Assembly: GCA_015067385.1 (NCBI GenBank)
Contig: SVMP01000010.1
Span: 1 to 23,600 of the forward strand
Length of the DNA stretch: 23,600 nt
Origin: Oscillospiraceae bacterium
GTDB lineage: Bacteria > Bacillota > Clostridia > Oscillospirales > UBA644
Direction of reading: 5' to 3'
Position numbers and translations under genes: made by a program
Shown here: positions 1-6,720 of the stretch, piece after piece
Layout of the letters: the number at the start of each line of letters is the position of its first letter
How positions within the stretch are numbered: position 1 is the first letter of the stretch
The notes under the pieces: generated by a model
Seen by the model: only the letters and a program-made list of their open reading frames with translations
The model's database searches: none
What the model was told of the DNA's origin: nothing

Positions 1-2041
1 TCAGAAGAGGAACAGCCTGTCTCTGCATGTTCGCACCCATCAACGCACGTACCGCGTCGTCGTTCTCAAGGAACGGGATCATGGATGTAGCTACGGAAAT
101 AACCTGTTTGGGCGAAATATCGATAAAGTCAACTTTGTTCTTTTCGATTTCCGCAATGTTTTCTCTGTGACGGATAGCAACCTTGTCTCTTACAAGTCTG
201 TTCATTTCGTCACGGGGTTCGTTTGCCTGTGCAACAATGTAATTATCTTCGATGTCTGCCGTCATGTAAACGATCTCTTCGGAGATAATGCCTGTTTCTT
301 TGTCTATGGGATGATACGGAGCTTCAATGAAGCCGTATTCGTTGATTCTTGCATGTGTGGAAAGATAAGAGATAAGACCGATGTTCGGACCTTCAGGTGT
401 TTCTACGGGACACATACGGCCGTAGTGAGAATAGTGAACGTCTCGAACGTCGAAGCCTGCACGGTCACGGGTAAGACCGCCGGGACCGAGGGCGGAAAGT
501 CTTCTCTTATGTGTTATCTCTGCAAGGGGGTTGGACTGGTCCATGAACTGAGAAAGGGGAGAGGAACCGAAGAATTCTCTGATAGCCGCAATTACGGGTC
601 TTGAGTTGAGAAGCGACTGCGGAGTTGCTTCTGCTGCGTTCTGCATGTTCATTCTTTCTCTGATCGCTCTTTCCATTCTTGTAAAGCCGATACGGAGCTG
701 GTTCTGGAGAAGCTCGCCTACGCAACGGATACGTCTGTTACCGAGATGGTCGATATCGTCTGTTGTACCGATACCGTAATACAAACAGAGAATGTAGTTG
801 ATGGACGAGAAGAGGTCTTCGTTGCAGATCGTGTTGGGTGTAAGCTCGCTTGCGCGTTCCTTACATGCTTCCATGATCTCTTTTTCTGTCTCGCAGGAAT
901 CAAGTATCTCGCAAAGTACGGAGAACTTGACCCATTCACGGATGCCGATATCCTCGGGATTGAAGGATACGAAATTCTTCATATCTACCATGCCGTTGGA
1001 GAATACACGGATCTCATGCTCGTCAATGTTGAGGTATACCTCGTAAACACCCTTCGCTTCAATCTCAAATGCCTTTTCTCTGGTGAGGGTTTCACCTGCA
1101 TCGGCAAGGATCTCGCCTGTAAGGGGATCGGATACGGGTCTTGTGAGAACTTTACCCATGATACGGTGACCGAGGGCAAGCTTTTTGTTGTACTTGTAAC
1201 GGCCTACTCTTGTAAGGTCGTATGTTCTCTCGTTGAAGAAGAGATTGTCAATGTGCGCAACAGCACCTTCTGTCGTTGCGGGTTCGCCCGGACGGAGCTT
1301 TTTGTAAAGCTCTACGAGAGCAGAGGAACGGTTTGTGGAAGTGTCTTTTTCAAGAGTCGAGAGGATTCTCGCATCCTCGCCGAATACTTCCTTGATCTGC
1401 TCGTCGGTCTCGATACCGAACGCTCTGATAAGGGTCGTGATGGGGAATTTCTTGCCTTTGTCTACGCGAACGTAAAGTACGTCGTTTGCATCGCTTTCGT
1501 ATTCTACCCAGGGACCTCTGTTGGGCATGACCGTTCCGCTGAACAGTTTGTTGCCCGCTTTGTCCATCTCAAATGAGAAGTAGATACCGGGAGAACGAAC
1601 GAGCTGGGAAACTACGACACGCTCGGCACCGTTGATAATAAAAGTTCCGGTGTCCGTCATGAGCGGAAAGTCTCCGAAGAAGATCTCAGTTTCTTTGATG
1701 TCGTTTGTCTGTGTGTTTGTCAGACGGCAGTTGATCTTCAGCGGTGCTGCATATGTTGCATCGCGTTCCTTGCATTCGCCGATGGAATATTTGGGAGTCT
1801 TCTCGAGAGTATGGCTTATATAGTCGAGAACGATCGTCCCTGTGTGGTCCTCAATGTGCGACGATTCCCTGAGAACAACTTTGATACCTTCGTCGACAAA
1901 CCACTTGTAGCTGTTGAGCTGAATGTCGATAAGGTTGGGGATTTCCTGAACTTCTTTGATCTTTGCGAAGTTCACCCTGGTATTGTTACCGAACTGCTCA
2001 TAATGGGCGCCGACTGCTTTCGGGTCAACCTTTTGGGTCAT
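1..2041 (-). CDS. rpoB: RNA polymerase beta subunit, partial (3' end off the left edge)
   Basis: Catalytic beta subunit of RNA polymerase. About 680 codons are present, reading leftward off the window, so the C-terminal part is missing. The protein starts [18 protein letters not shown]. It contains the beta protrusion and lobe and the rifampicin pocket, with [20 protein letters not shown] at about residues 497-516, followed by ALGPGGL and [16 protein letters not shown]. Pocket residues matching E. coli D516, H526 and S531 are D501, H511 and S516. The residue matching E. coli Q510 is Pro495. The ATG start is set by GGAGAT (2050-2055), 8 nt upstream. No rplJ/rplL lies upstream; the neighbour is purH in the opposite direction. 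No frameshift is seen. Identification is secure. Confidence 0.98.
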   Translation of the reverse strand, partial: MTQKVDPKAVGAHYEQFGNNTRVNFAKIKEVQEIPNLIDIQLNSYKWFVDEGIKVVLRESSHIEDHTGTIVLDYISHTLEKTPKYSIGECKERDATYAAPLKINCRLTNTQTNDIKETEIFFGDFPLMTDTGTFIINGAERVVVSQLVRSPGIYFSFEMDKAGNKLFSGTVMPNRGPWVEYESDANDVLYVRVDKGKKFPITTLIRAFGIETDEQIKEVFGEDARILSTLEKDTSTNRSSALVELYKKLRPGEPATTEGAVAHIDNLFFNERTYDLTRVGRYKYNKKLALGHRIMGKVLTRPVSDPLTGEILADAGETLTREKAFEIEAKGVYEVYLNIDEHEIRVFSNGMVDMKNFVSFNPEDIGIREWVKFSVLCEILDSCETEKEIMEACKERASELTPNTICNEDLFSSINYILCLYYGIGTTDDIDHLGNRRIRCVGELLQNQLRIGFTRMERAIRERMNMQNAAEATPQSLLNSRPVIAAIREFFGSSPLSQFMDQSNPLAEITHKRRLSALGPGGLTRDRAGFDVRDVHYSHYGRMCPVETPEGPNIGLISYLSTHARINEYGFIEAPYHPIDKETGIISEEIVYMTADIEDNYIVAQANEPRDEMNRLVRDKVAIRHRENIAEIEKNKVDFIDISPKQVISVATSMIPFLENDDAVRALMGANMQRQAVPLL

Positions 2042-2085
2042 GCACTATCATCTCCGTTTAATATTTTGTAAATTTAAAAAAGCAC

Positions 2086-2114
2086 TTGATTTTTTGTTTG
2101 ATGTATGTTATAAT
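2086..2114 (+). promoter_or_regulatory. Sigma-A promoter reading toward purH
   Basis: On the plus strand, TTGATT (2086-2091), a 17-bp spacer, then TATAAT (2109-2114) preceded by TGT. Start is expected near 2121, about 228 nt before the purH ATG. I found no better promoter closer to purH. It lies inside the rpoB leader, so it drives RNA antisense to that leader. Confidence 0.75.
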
Positions 2115-2210
2115 AGCGTCTGTAAGGAAAAACGACATCTTTTTTGCTGTGAACAAAACCTTACGTTTCGTGATAAAAAACAATAAAACCGAAACTGGAC
2201 GCAGTATAAA

Positions 2211-2239
2211 ATTATACCATATATTTATAGATATGTCAA
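2211..2239 (-). promoter_or_regulatory. Sigma-A promoter of rpoB
   Basis: On the minus strand, TTGACA (2234-2239), a 17-bp spacer, then TATAAT (2211-2216) preceded by TGG (extended -10). This is a perfect consensus. The start point is expected near 2204, giving a leader of about 160 nt before the rpoB ATG. It points toward the purH promoter at 2086-2114. Confidence 0.85.
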
Positions 2240-2257
2240 GTCGTAAATCCCCCCGAA

Positions 2258-2303
2258 AACCGTGATTTTAAAGTTTGGCGTTTTAAACGAACTTTTCACG
2301 GTT
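2258..2303 (+). promoter_or_regulatory. Hairpin in the purH leader
   Basis: The outer arms AACCGTGA (2258-2265) and TCACGGTT (2296-2303) pair perfectly. The inner arms AAAGTT (2270-2275) and AACTTT (2290-2295) extend the stem after a TTTT bulge, leaving a 14-nt loop. It lies between the purH promoter and the ribosome site. It is not followed by a T-run, so it is not a terminator. Function unknown; it could be a leader structure or a protein-binding site. I see no match to ZTP or purine riboswitch cores. Confidence 0.5.
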
Positions 2304-2348
2304 AAAAATCTGATTTTTGTATATTATTAACAATAGTGAGGTATAGAC

Positions 2349-3887
2349 ATGAAGAGAGCATTACTCAGCGTTTCCGATAAGACCGGAATCGTAGAATTCG
2401 CAAAAGAACTTACTTCTCTCGGCTTCGAGATCCTTTCCACCGGCGGTACGGCTACCGCTTTGCGCGATAACGGTATTGCGGTTACCAACGTAAGCGACGT
2501 TACCGGTTTTCCCGAATGTCTTGACGGTCGTGTAAAGACGCTTCATCCCATGATCCACGCAGGTATTCTCGCAATGAGAGACAATCCCGAGCATATGCAG
2601 CAGATCAAGGATCTCGGCGTTGAACCTATCGACATTATCGCGATCAATCTCTACCCCTTCAAAAAGACGATCCTCAAAGAAGGAACCACCTTTGAAGAAG
2701 CAGTCGAAAATATCGATATCGGCGGCCCGACAATGATCCGCGCGGCAGCAAAAAATCATCCCGACGTTGCTGTAATCGTTGACCCCGCAGACTATTCTTC
2801 CATTATCGATCAGCTCAAAAACGGCGGTATCAGCCTTATGGCTAAAAAAGAGCTTGCTCTTAAAGTTTTTGAACATACAGCAGCTTACGACGCTCTTATT
2901 GCCGACTATTTCAGAAAACAGCTTGACAAATCTCCTCTTCCCGACAGCCTTACCCTTACTTTCGAAAAGGTCCAGGGTATGCGTTACGGCGAAAACCCCC
3001 ATCAGAGCGCAGCTTTCTACCGTCAGGTAGGTCACTACGATGGAACCCTCTCCGCCGCAGAACAGCTCTCCGGTAAAGAACTTTCCTACAACAATATCAA
3101 CGACACAAACGGTGCTCTCGACCTTCTCAAAGAGTTTGAAGGCAAGACCGCAGTTGTTGCCGTTAAACACGCTAACCCCTGCGGCGTAGGCACTGCCGAC
3201 AATATCCACGATGCTTACATGAACGCTTACAATGCTGACCCCGTTTCCATTTACGGCGGCATCGTTGCATGCAACGCACCCGTTGACGCTGCAACCGCAG
3301 AAGAAATGCATAAGATCTTCCTTGAGATCGTTATCGCTCCCGACTTCAGCGAAGAAGCTGTTAAGATCCTTTCCGCAAAGCCCAACCTCCGCATCCTCCG
3401 TTTGCCTCAGATCGCAAAGAGAAACACCCCCGACATGCTCGATATGAAGAAGGTCGCAGGCGGTCTTCTCGTTCAGGAACTCGACTGTTCTCTCTATGCA
3501 GGCGAGCTTAAATGCGTAACAGACAGAGCTCCCACCGAAGAGGAAATGAAAGCCCTTGACTTCGGCTGGACTGTTGTTAAACATACAAAATCCAATGCTA
3601 TCGTTCTCTCCAAGGACAATATGACCGTCGGCGTAGGCCCCGGCCAGACAAACCGTATAACCGCTCTCGAACTCGCTATCAAGTACGCAGGCGACAAGGC
3701 AAAAGGCTCCGTTCTCGCATCCGATGCTTTCTTCCCGTTTGACGACTGTGTTGACGCCGCTCACAAAGCAGGCATCACCGCTATCATCCAGCCCGGCGGA
3801 TCCATCAGAGACGAAGACTCCATCAAGAAATGCAACGAATACGGCATCGCAATGGTATTCACAGGTCAAAGACACTTTAAACATTAA
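2349..3887 (+). CDS. purH: Bifunctional AICAR transformylase / IMP cyclohydrolase
   Basis: Performs the last two steps of purine synthesis: formyl transfer from 10-formyl-THF to AICAR, then ring closure to IMP. Cytosolic. The 512 aa are full family length. The MGS-like IMP cyclohydrolase domain occupies about residues 1-145 ([41 protein letters not shown]). The transformylase domain follows, with [14 protein letters not shown] (211-224), the catalytic Lys273-His274 in [10 protein letters not shown], and the C-terminal SDAFFPFDD and QPGGSIRD motifs. The ATG has GTGAGG (2336-2341) 7 nt upstream. It stands apart from other pur genes here; the next gene begins 21 nt downstream. From codon 6 to the end there are no in-frame TTA, CTA or TCA codons, implying strong codon selection. 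Confidence 0.98.
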   Translation: MKRALLSVSDKTGIVEFAKELTSLGFEILSTGGTATALRDNGIAVTNVSDVTGFPECLDGRVKTLHPMIHAGILAMRDNPEHMQQIKDLGVEPIDIIAINLYPFKKTILKEGTTFEEAVENIDIGGPTMIRAAAKNHPDVAVIVDPADYSSIIDQLKNGGISLMAKKELALKVFEHTAAYDALIADYFRKQLDKSPLPDSLTLTFEKVQGMRYGENPHQSAAFYRQVGHYDGTLSAAEQLSGKELSYNNINDTNGALDLLKEFEGKTAVVAVKHANPCGVGTADNIHDAYMNAYNADPVSIYGGIVACNAPVDAATAEEMHKIFLEIVIAPDFSEEAVKILSAKPNLRILRLPQIAKRNTPDMLDMKKVAGGLLVQELDCSLYAGELKCVTDRAPTEEEMKALDFGWTVVKHTKSNAIVLSKDNMTVGVGPGQTNRITALELAIKYAGDKAKGSVLASDAFFPFDDCVDAAHKAGITAIIQPGGSIRDEDSIKKCNEYGIAMVFTGQRHFKH

Positions 3888-3908
3888 TCTATAAATGAGG
3901 TATCAATC

Positions 3909-4211
3909 ATGAAAAAAACACTTGAAGAAAAATACGCAAACCCCGGTAAAGACATAACAACCGGTACCATCGTCGTTCTCGGCGTAGGCTTTTTCCTTAT
4001 GATCCTTATGATCTATTTCTCCGTAAGAATGAGCAGCCCCGTATTCATTGCCATCGGTGTCGCTCTTCTCGCTTTCTGCGTTCTTATCGTTAACAAGAAC
4101 CTCAGAGAATGGATCCACGGTATCCGTCGTACTCAGCTTATCAAGAGCGGTAAGCTCAAGCTCCAGCCCAAAAAGTCCTACAACCGCGAACACAGATTCG
4201 ATGAAGAATAA
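3909..4211 (+). CDS. Small two-span membrane protein, function unknown
   Basis: A 100-aa protein I do not recognise. A polar N-terminus is followed by two hydrophobic segments, about residues 19-39 (IVVLGVGFFLMILMIYFSV) and 45-61 (VFIAIGVALLAFCVLIV), then a strongly basic tail ending in an acidic FDEE. The short loop between helices suggests a hairpin in the membrane. By the positive-inside rule the basic tail should be cytoplasmic, which would put both ends inside. The start has TGAGGT, nearly the same ribosome site as purH, and lies 21 nt after the purH stop, so the two are probably co-transcribed. The link to purine synthesis is positional only. Confidence 0.75.
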   Translation: MKKTLEEKYANPGKDITTGTIVVLGVGFFLMILMIYFSVRMSSPVFIAIGVALLAFCVLIVNKNLREWIHGIRRTQLIKSGKLKLQPKKSYNREHRFDEE

Positions 4212-4247
4212 TTTTTAATTAAGAATCTTTTAACAACATTGCCCGAT

Positions 4248-4269
4248 CGGGATCTTTCCGTTTTTGTTT
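4248..4269 (+). terminator. Weak candidate terminator after the purH unit
   Basis: CGGGA (4248-4252) can pair with TTCCG (4256-4260), with one G-U pair, and is followed by TTTTTGTTT. The stem is only 5 bp, so support is poor, but it is the only terminator-like structure between the membrane-protein gene and rnpB. Confidence 0.3.
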
Positions 4270-4327
4270 CAGAGTTTGCGTAAACAAGCTCTATGTAACT
4301 CAAATGTAAAGAATTTCCCGATCGAGC

Positions 4328-4685
4328 CGCGGAGGACACGCGATCGCGGAAAAAAGCCGAAAGGCTTTTTCTGAGGAAAGTCCGAGCTCCAACGGGAAAG
4401 AATAACGGATAACGTCCGCCGAGGGCAACCTCCGGGACAGTGCAACAGAAAATAACGTCGGGCTTCTGCCCGTCACGGTGAAAAGGTGAGGTAAGAGCTC
4501 ACCGGGGGGTCGGTAACGGCACCCGTCAGTGTAAACCCTATTCGGAGCAATTCCGCATAAAAGACAGAAAGCCCAGAGCTTTCAGCGCCCCCGTCGCGTC
4601 TTAAAGGAAGCTGGAGACACGGAGCAATTCGTGTTCGAGATAGATGATACGCGTAGATACAAAACTCGGCTTATTATCCTCCGCT
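4328..4685 (+). ncRNA. rnpB: RNase P RNA (appears type A)
   Basis: Catalytic RNA of RNase P, which cuts tRNA 5' leaders. The conserved core GAGGAAAGTCCGAGCTCC is at 4373-4390. It is followed by CAGTGCAACAGAAA, GGTAAGAGCTCACC, GGTCGGTAACGGCACC, TCGGAGCAA, and the 3' motif ACAAAACTCGGCTTAT (4659-4674). The ends close as helix P1: GCGGAGGA (4329-4336) pairs exactly with TCCTCCGC (4677-4684). P1 is followed by T-rich sequence. The general layout fits type A rather than the Bacillus type B. Ends are set from P1 and are accurate to a few bases. I could not find a convincing promoter in the 116 nt upstream. Confidence 0.95.
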
Positions 4686-4718
4686 TTTTGTTGTTTATTT
4701 AAAATAAAGATTCTTGAT

Positions 4719-4757
4719 GCGGACGTCGGAAAAGCTGATGTCCGCTTTTGCTTTATT
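4719..4757 (+). terminator. Terminator downstream of rnpB
   Basis: GCGGACGTC (4719-4727) pairs with GATGTCCGC (4737-4745), 9 bp with one G-U. It is followed by TTTTGCTTTATT. It separates rnpB from pyk. I see no clear promoter after it, so pyk may depend partly on read-through. Confidence 0.7.
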
Positions 4758-4763
4758 ATTTAC

Positions 4764-4803
4764 GAAAGGAATCCTTTGTCTTCGGCAAAGGTAACTGATT
4801 TAT
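4764..4803 (+). promoter_or_regulatory. pyk ribosome site with an intervening cUUCGg hairpin
   Basis: GAAAGGA (4764-4770) lies 33 nt from the pyk ATG, too far for normal use. Between them CCTTTG (4773-4778) pairs with CAAAGG (4786-4791), closed by a cUUCGg tetraloop (4780-4785). The second AAAGG (4787-4791), 12 nt from the ATG, is inside that stem. Either the hairpin hides the working site or it brings the first site closer to the start. Confidence 0.5.
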
Positions 4804-6546
4804 ATGAGAAGAAAGACCAAGATCGTCTGCACGCTCGGTCCCGCAAGCTCCGATGAAAAGACAATACGAGAGCTTATTCTTGCGGGTATGGACGTTGCGC
4901 GCTTTAACTTTTCTCACGGCGCCCATGCAGACCACCTCGAAAAATTCCTTACTCTTAAAAAGGTCCGCGAAGAACTCGGTCTTTTCGTAGCGGCAATGCT
5001 CGACACCAAAGGTCCCGAGATCCGTCTCGGTAAATTCGCCGAAGGCTCTGTCGAGCTTAAACCCGACGGCATTTTTACTCTTACCACCGAGGATGTCATC
5101 GGCACCGAAAAGATAGCTTCAATCACTTATAAAAATCTTCCGCAGGACGTCGTTCCCGGAAATGTTATCCTTATTGACGACGGCTTAATTGAGCTTAACG
5201 TCATTGAGGTCAAAGGTACAGATATCATCTGCCGTATCGTGAACGGAGGAAAGGTTTCGACAAGCAAAGGCATAAACGTGCCGAACGTTGATCTCTCCAT
5301 GCCGTACCTCAGCGACAGAGACCGCGCCGATATCGCTTTTGCAGTTGAACACGGCTTCGATTTTATCGCCGCATCGTTCGTACGCTCCGCTTCCGACGTT
5401 TTTCAGGTACGCAGACTTCTTTCCGAGCTTGGCTGCAATACCATTAACATCATCTCAAAGATCGAAAATCGCAGCGGTGTTGAAAACATCGACGAGATCA
5501 TTGCCGCATCCGACGGTATTATGGTCGCGCGCGGCGACATGGGCGTTGAGATCCCGTTCGAAGAAGTTCCCGGCATTCAGAAGCTTATCATCGAAAAAGT
5601 TTACAATGCGGGAAAACAGGTCATTACCGCAACTCAGATGCTCGAATCCATGATCAAAAACCCCCGTCCCACAAGAGCCGAGGCAACAGACGTTGCCAAT
5701 GCTATTTACGACGGAACAAGCGCCATCATGCTTTCGGGCGAGACAGCGGCGGGCCTCTACCCTGTTGAAGCCGTTAAAACAATGGCTAAGATCGCTTACC
5801 GCACCGAGAAAAATATCAATTACGAAAAACTCTTCCGTCAACGTGAAAATACCGTTACTCCCGATATTACTAACGCTATCTCTCACGCTGCCGTTACAAC
5901 GGCTCACGACCTCGGCGCTTCTGCCGTCATAACCGTTTCCAAATCGGGCAAAACAGTCCGAATGATCTCAAAATACAGACCTAAATGCGGTATCATCGGC
6001 TACAGTACTTACGAACATGTTTGCCGTCAGCTCAATCTTTCCTGGGGCGTTACACCGCTTCTTCTCGAAGAAGAAAAAAGCACCGACGATCTTTTCGATC
6101 ACGCAGTCGATAAAGCTGTTGACGAAGGTCTCGTAAAGCAGGGTGAGCTCGTCGTTATCACCGCAGGTATCCCCCTCGGCGTTTCGGGTACGACAAACCT
6201 CATGCGTGTTCATGTCGCAGGTCATATCCTCGTTTCGGGCGAAGGCCTCAATGAGAAAAAGTCGGTCGCTCCTCTCTGTGTCTGCAAAGATATCGAACAG
6301 GTCAAGGAGAAATTTACCCCCGGCGACATCATCGTTGTTCCCGGAACATCAAACGAGATCATTCAGTATCTCAAAACAGCCGCAGGCATAATAACCGAGG
6401 AAGCAGGCGAAACATCTCACGCCGCAATCGTCGGTCTGTCCCTCGATATCCCCGTTATTATCGGCGCTGTCAACGCAACAAAAATACTCCACCACGGCGC
6501 TGTCGTAACGCTCGACTCCGCTAAAGGTGCGGTTTATACAAACTGA
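4804..6546 (+). CDS. pyk: Pyruvate kinase with C-terminal phosphohistidine-like domain
   Basis: Last step of glycolysis: phosphoenolpyruvate plus ADP to pyruvate plus ATP, in the cytosol. The 580 aa include the usual barrel with RRKTKIVCTLGPAS at the start, MLDTKGPEIRLG (65-76), IISKIENRSGVENIDE, DGIMVARGDMGVEIP and ITATQMLESMIKNPRPTRAE. The regulatory C-domain follows. The extra C-terminal swivelling domain has ITEEAGETSHAAIVG with His539 in the TSH motif. That extension is typical of Bacillus/Clostridium pyruvate kinases (about 585 aa). The ATG is chosen because MRRKTKIVCTLGPAS is the standard N-terminus. pfkA, often its neighbour in Firmicutes, is absent; rnpB lies upstream. A clear terminator follows. 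Confidence 0.97.
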   Translation: MRRKTKIVCTLGPASSDEKTIRELILAGMDVARFNFSHGAHADHLEKFLTLKKVREELGLFVAAMLDTKGPEIRLGKFAEGSVELKPDGIFTLTTEDVIGTEKIASITYKNLPQDVVPGNVILIDDGLIELNVIEVKGTDIICRIVNGGKVSTSKGINVPNVDLSMPYLSDRDRADIAFAVEHGFDFIAASFVRSASDVFQVRRLLSELGCNTINIISKIENRSGVENIDEIIAASDGIMVARGDMGVEIPFEEVPGIQKLIIEKVYNAGKQVITATQMLESMIKNPRPTRAEATDVANAIYDGTSAIMLSGETAAGLYPVEAVKTMAKIAYRTEKNINYEKLFRQRENTVTPDITNAISHAAVTTAHDLGASAVITVSKSGKTVRMISKYRPKCGIIGYSTYEHVCRQLNLSWGVTPLLLEEEKSTDDLFDHAVDKAVDEGLVKQGELVVITAGIPLGVSGTTNLMRVHVAGHILVSGEGLNEKKSVAPLCVCKDIEQVKEKFTPGDIIVVPGTSNEIIQYLKTAAGIITEEAGETSHAAIVGLSLDIPVIIGAVNATKILHHGAVVTLDSAKGAVYTN

Positions 6547-6568
6547 TCCGAAATCGAATTATCTGTCG

Positions 6569-6606
6569 AAAAAGAGCGAGAAATATCAACGTTTCCCGCT
6601 CTTTTC
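6569..6606 (+). terminator. Terminator after pyk
   Basis: AAAAAGAGCG (6569-6578) and CGCTCTTTT (6597-6605) form the base; GAAA and TTTC extend it past an A/C mismatch, around an 8-nt loop. The A-run and T-run flanks suit termination in the forward direction. Confidence 0.8.
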
Positions 6607-6681
6607 CATTTTACACCGATTTTTCCTAAAATTACGTTTTATGCGTTGATTTTTTGTCACGTTTTTTTGCGGAAATAAGAG

Positions 6682-6698
6682 TATGATATAATATCATA
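6682..6698 (+). promoter_or_regulatory. Extended -10 promoter inside a perfect palindrome, upstream of the ABC exporter
   Basis: TGATATAAT (6684-6692) is an extended -10 element. No good -35 is present at 17 bp. The -10 lies inside TATGATAT-A-ATATCATA (6682-6698), with 8-bp arms matching perfectly around a single central base. A repressor bound there would cover the -10. The start is expected near 6699, 22 nt before the ATG. Confidence 0.6.
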
Positions 6699-6720
6699 AT
6701 TTTATTTGAAAGGGAAAAAT

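Noticed and set aside
167..1576. Long plus-strand frames opposite rpoB (167-604 and 746-1576)
   Set aside because: rpoB on the minus strand is certain, and these frames encode Cys- and Val-rich sequence without motifs or ribosome sites.
2121..2348. ZTP or purine riboswitch, or a PurR box, ahead of purH
   Set aside because: I could not find the conserved cores of those riboswitches. AAAACCGAAAC (2185-2195) matches only part of a PurBox and has no partner copy.
2361..3884. A 507-codon open frame on the minus strand covering almost all of purH
   Set aside because: It is codon-aligned antisense to purH and exists only because purH uses no TTA, CTA or TCA codons after codon 5. The protein is Cys/Val/Phe-rich and resembles no family.
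4242..4325. Direct repeat CCCGATCG at 4242 and 4318
   Set aside because: Only 8 bp and without other copies seen in the window; could be chance.
4644..4856. A 70-aa frame across the 3' end of rnpB into pyk
   Set aside because: It overlaps conserved RNase P RNA, the terminator and the pyk start in another frame.
6706..6720. TTG at 6706 as the start of the ABC exporter
   Set aside because: This stretch contains the ribosome site GAAAGGG; the ATG at 6721 is correctly spaced and gives the normal ABC N-terminus.
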